From the NCBI RefSeq assembly GCF_001672895.1, contig NZ_LZKP01000183.1, positions 1 to 35,021 of the forward strand: 35,021 nucleotides of DNA, written 5' to 3'. This document shows, piece after piece, positions 34,419-35,021 of this stretch. The position numbers and the translations under genes are program-made. The first letter of the stretch is position 1. The number at the start of each line of letters is the position of its first letter. Source of the DNA: Mycobacterium sp. E740. Lineage in GTDB: Bacteria; Actinomycetota; Actinomycetes; Mycobacteriales; Mycobacteriaceae. Below the pieces are notes generated by a model that was not told the origin of the DNA, searched no databases, and saw only the letters and a program-made list of their open reading frames with translations.

Positions 34419-35021
34419 GTGGCCGACAGTGAGAATTCTGCAGCCCAAACCGAAGACTTTTCAGAAGAAGCGCGACACGCGCAGGACGTTGCGCCGGAGA
34501 GTTCGCCCGCCGGAGGCGCCGAGTTGTCTGACGCAGCGGGCGACGACGAGCCGGAATCCCGGCTGATCCTCGAGACGCCTGCAGCCACCGAGGAGCGTGC
34601 CGACTACCTGCCGCTGTTCGTGGCGCCACAACCCGTGCAGTTCGAGTACGGCGCCGACGACGACGATGAAGACGACGAGGACAGCGACAGCGACGGCGAC
34701 GGCACCGACAATGCCGACGACACCGACGACCAGTTCGAACGGCCGTCCGGGCGCCGCCGGCGCCGCGGCCGGCGTGGACGCGGGCGGGGCCGCGGCGAGC
34801 AGGCCGGTGACGACTCCGACACCGACAGCGACGACAGCCAAGACTCCGATCAGGACGGCGACGAGTCGGACAACTCCGACGAGGACAGCGGCGACGACGA
34901 GAACGCCGGCGTGGAGGGCGCGACCCGCCGCCGCCGGCGGCGCCGTCGTCGCAAGACGGGCTCGGGAGACGACAGCGACGGCGGCGCGTCGCCCGACGAC
35001 CCGCCCAACACCGTCGTCCAC
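34419..35021 (+). CDS. rne: Ribonuclease E/G, N-terminal part (truncated by window end)
   Basis: The reading frame opens at GTG 34419, 5 nt after a perfect AAGGAG, and runs to the end (201 codons, no stop). The encoded part is the long disordered extension found before the catalytic domain in actinobacterial RNase E: acidic Asp/Ser/Glu stretches (about 68-100 and 128-166) alternate with Arg-rich blocks RRRRRGRRGRGRGRG (about 111-125) and TRRRRRRRRRKTG (about 169-181). The last residues, NTVVH, begin the conserved segment that leads into the S1 domain. Position after ndk matches M. tuberculosis Rv2444c. The Arg blocks probably bind RNA or partner proteins. Confidence 0.87.
   Translation, partial: MADSENSAAQTEDFSEEARHAQDVAPESSPAGGAELSDAAGDDEPESRLILETPAATEERADYLPLFVAPQPVQFEYGADDDDEDDEDSDSDGDGTDNADDTDDQFERPSGRRRRRGRRGRGRGRGEQAGDDSDTDSDDSQDSDQDGDESDNSDEDSGDDENAGVEGATRRRRRRRRRKTGSGDDSDGGASPDDPPNTVVH

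Overview
The window is chromosomal DNA of a Mycobacterium, most likely a fast-growing environmental species (Mycolicibacterium type). The evidence is high GC with GC-rich third codon positions, GTG and ATG starts, ATGA-coupled operons, DUF732 and Rpf secreted proteins, a mycothiol-linked DsbA-like reductase, and gene order. From memory, the order matches the M. tuberculosis block Rv2467-Rv2444c (pepN, Rv2466c, rpiB, nei, tig, clpP1, clpP2, clpX, korA, korB, mobA, rpfE, Rv2449c, valS, folC, Rv2446c, ndk, rne) read in the opposite orientation. There is no insertion sequence, prophage or CRISPR array.

Layout. (1) 1-5225: pepN and a small DUF732 secreted protein on the minus strand, divergent from Rv2466c-like reductase, rpiB and a Fpg/Nei glycosylase. 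A convincing SigH-type promoter precedes the reductase. (2) 5256-6072: a terminator and a membrane protein with a Gly/Asp/Trp-rich tail. (3) 6173-10684: an accessory cassette at the point where the M. tuberculosis synteny is interrupted. A GAF protein and a polyprenyl-phosphate sugar-1-phosphate transferase run plus; a cis-prenyltransferase homologue with an altered active site and a UGM-like flavoprotein run minus, convergently. (4) 10845-11727: a DHFR/RibD-fold reductase, tRNA-Gly(TCC) and tRNA-Pro(TGG). (5) 11765-16505: the proteostasis block tig, clpP1-clpP2, a small secreted collagen-like protein, and clpX. A perfect ClgR-type box lies between tig and clpP1. (6) 16588-21573: fdhD, a possible 48-residue ORF, korA-korB and mobA. 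(7) 21574-23598: a nearly 1 kb regulatory region and two tandem resuscitation-promoting factors. (8) 23609-27831: a minus operon of HxlR regulator, thioesterase and FAD monooxygenase, divergent from an S9 peptidase, with a clean palindrome between them. (9) 27842-35021: Rv2449c-like reductase, valS-folC-DUF4233, ndk, and the start of RNase E behind a structured leader.

How it fits together. The conserved parts are housekeeping: protein folding and turnover (Tig, ClpP1P2, ClpX, PepN, S9 peptidase), translation (ValS, two tRNAs), folate and nucleotide metabolism (FolC, Ndk), redox and carbon metabolism (KorAB, RpiB, Rv2466c-like), molybdenum cofactor use (FdhD, MobA), RNA decay (Rne) and regrowth from dormancy (Rpf).

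The best candidate for something undescribed is the 6.2-10.7 kb cassette. It pairs a lipid-carrier sugar transferase with a cis-prenyltransferase homologue lacking the usual Mg-binding Glu and a diphosphate-binding Arg, plus a flavoprotein. The second most interesting signals are regulatory: the rpf upstream region (Crp-like site, 11-bp-period direct repeat, long leader) and the rne leader with four CCCGGG elements. All family assignments rest on motifs read by eye; no database search was run.
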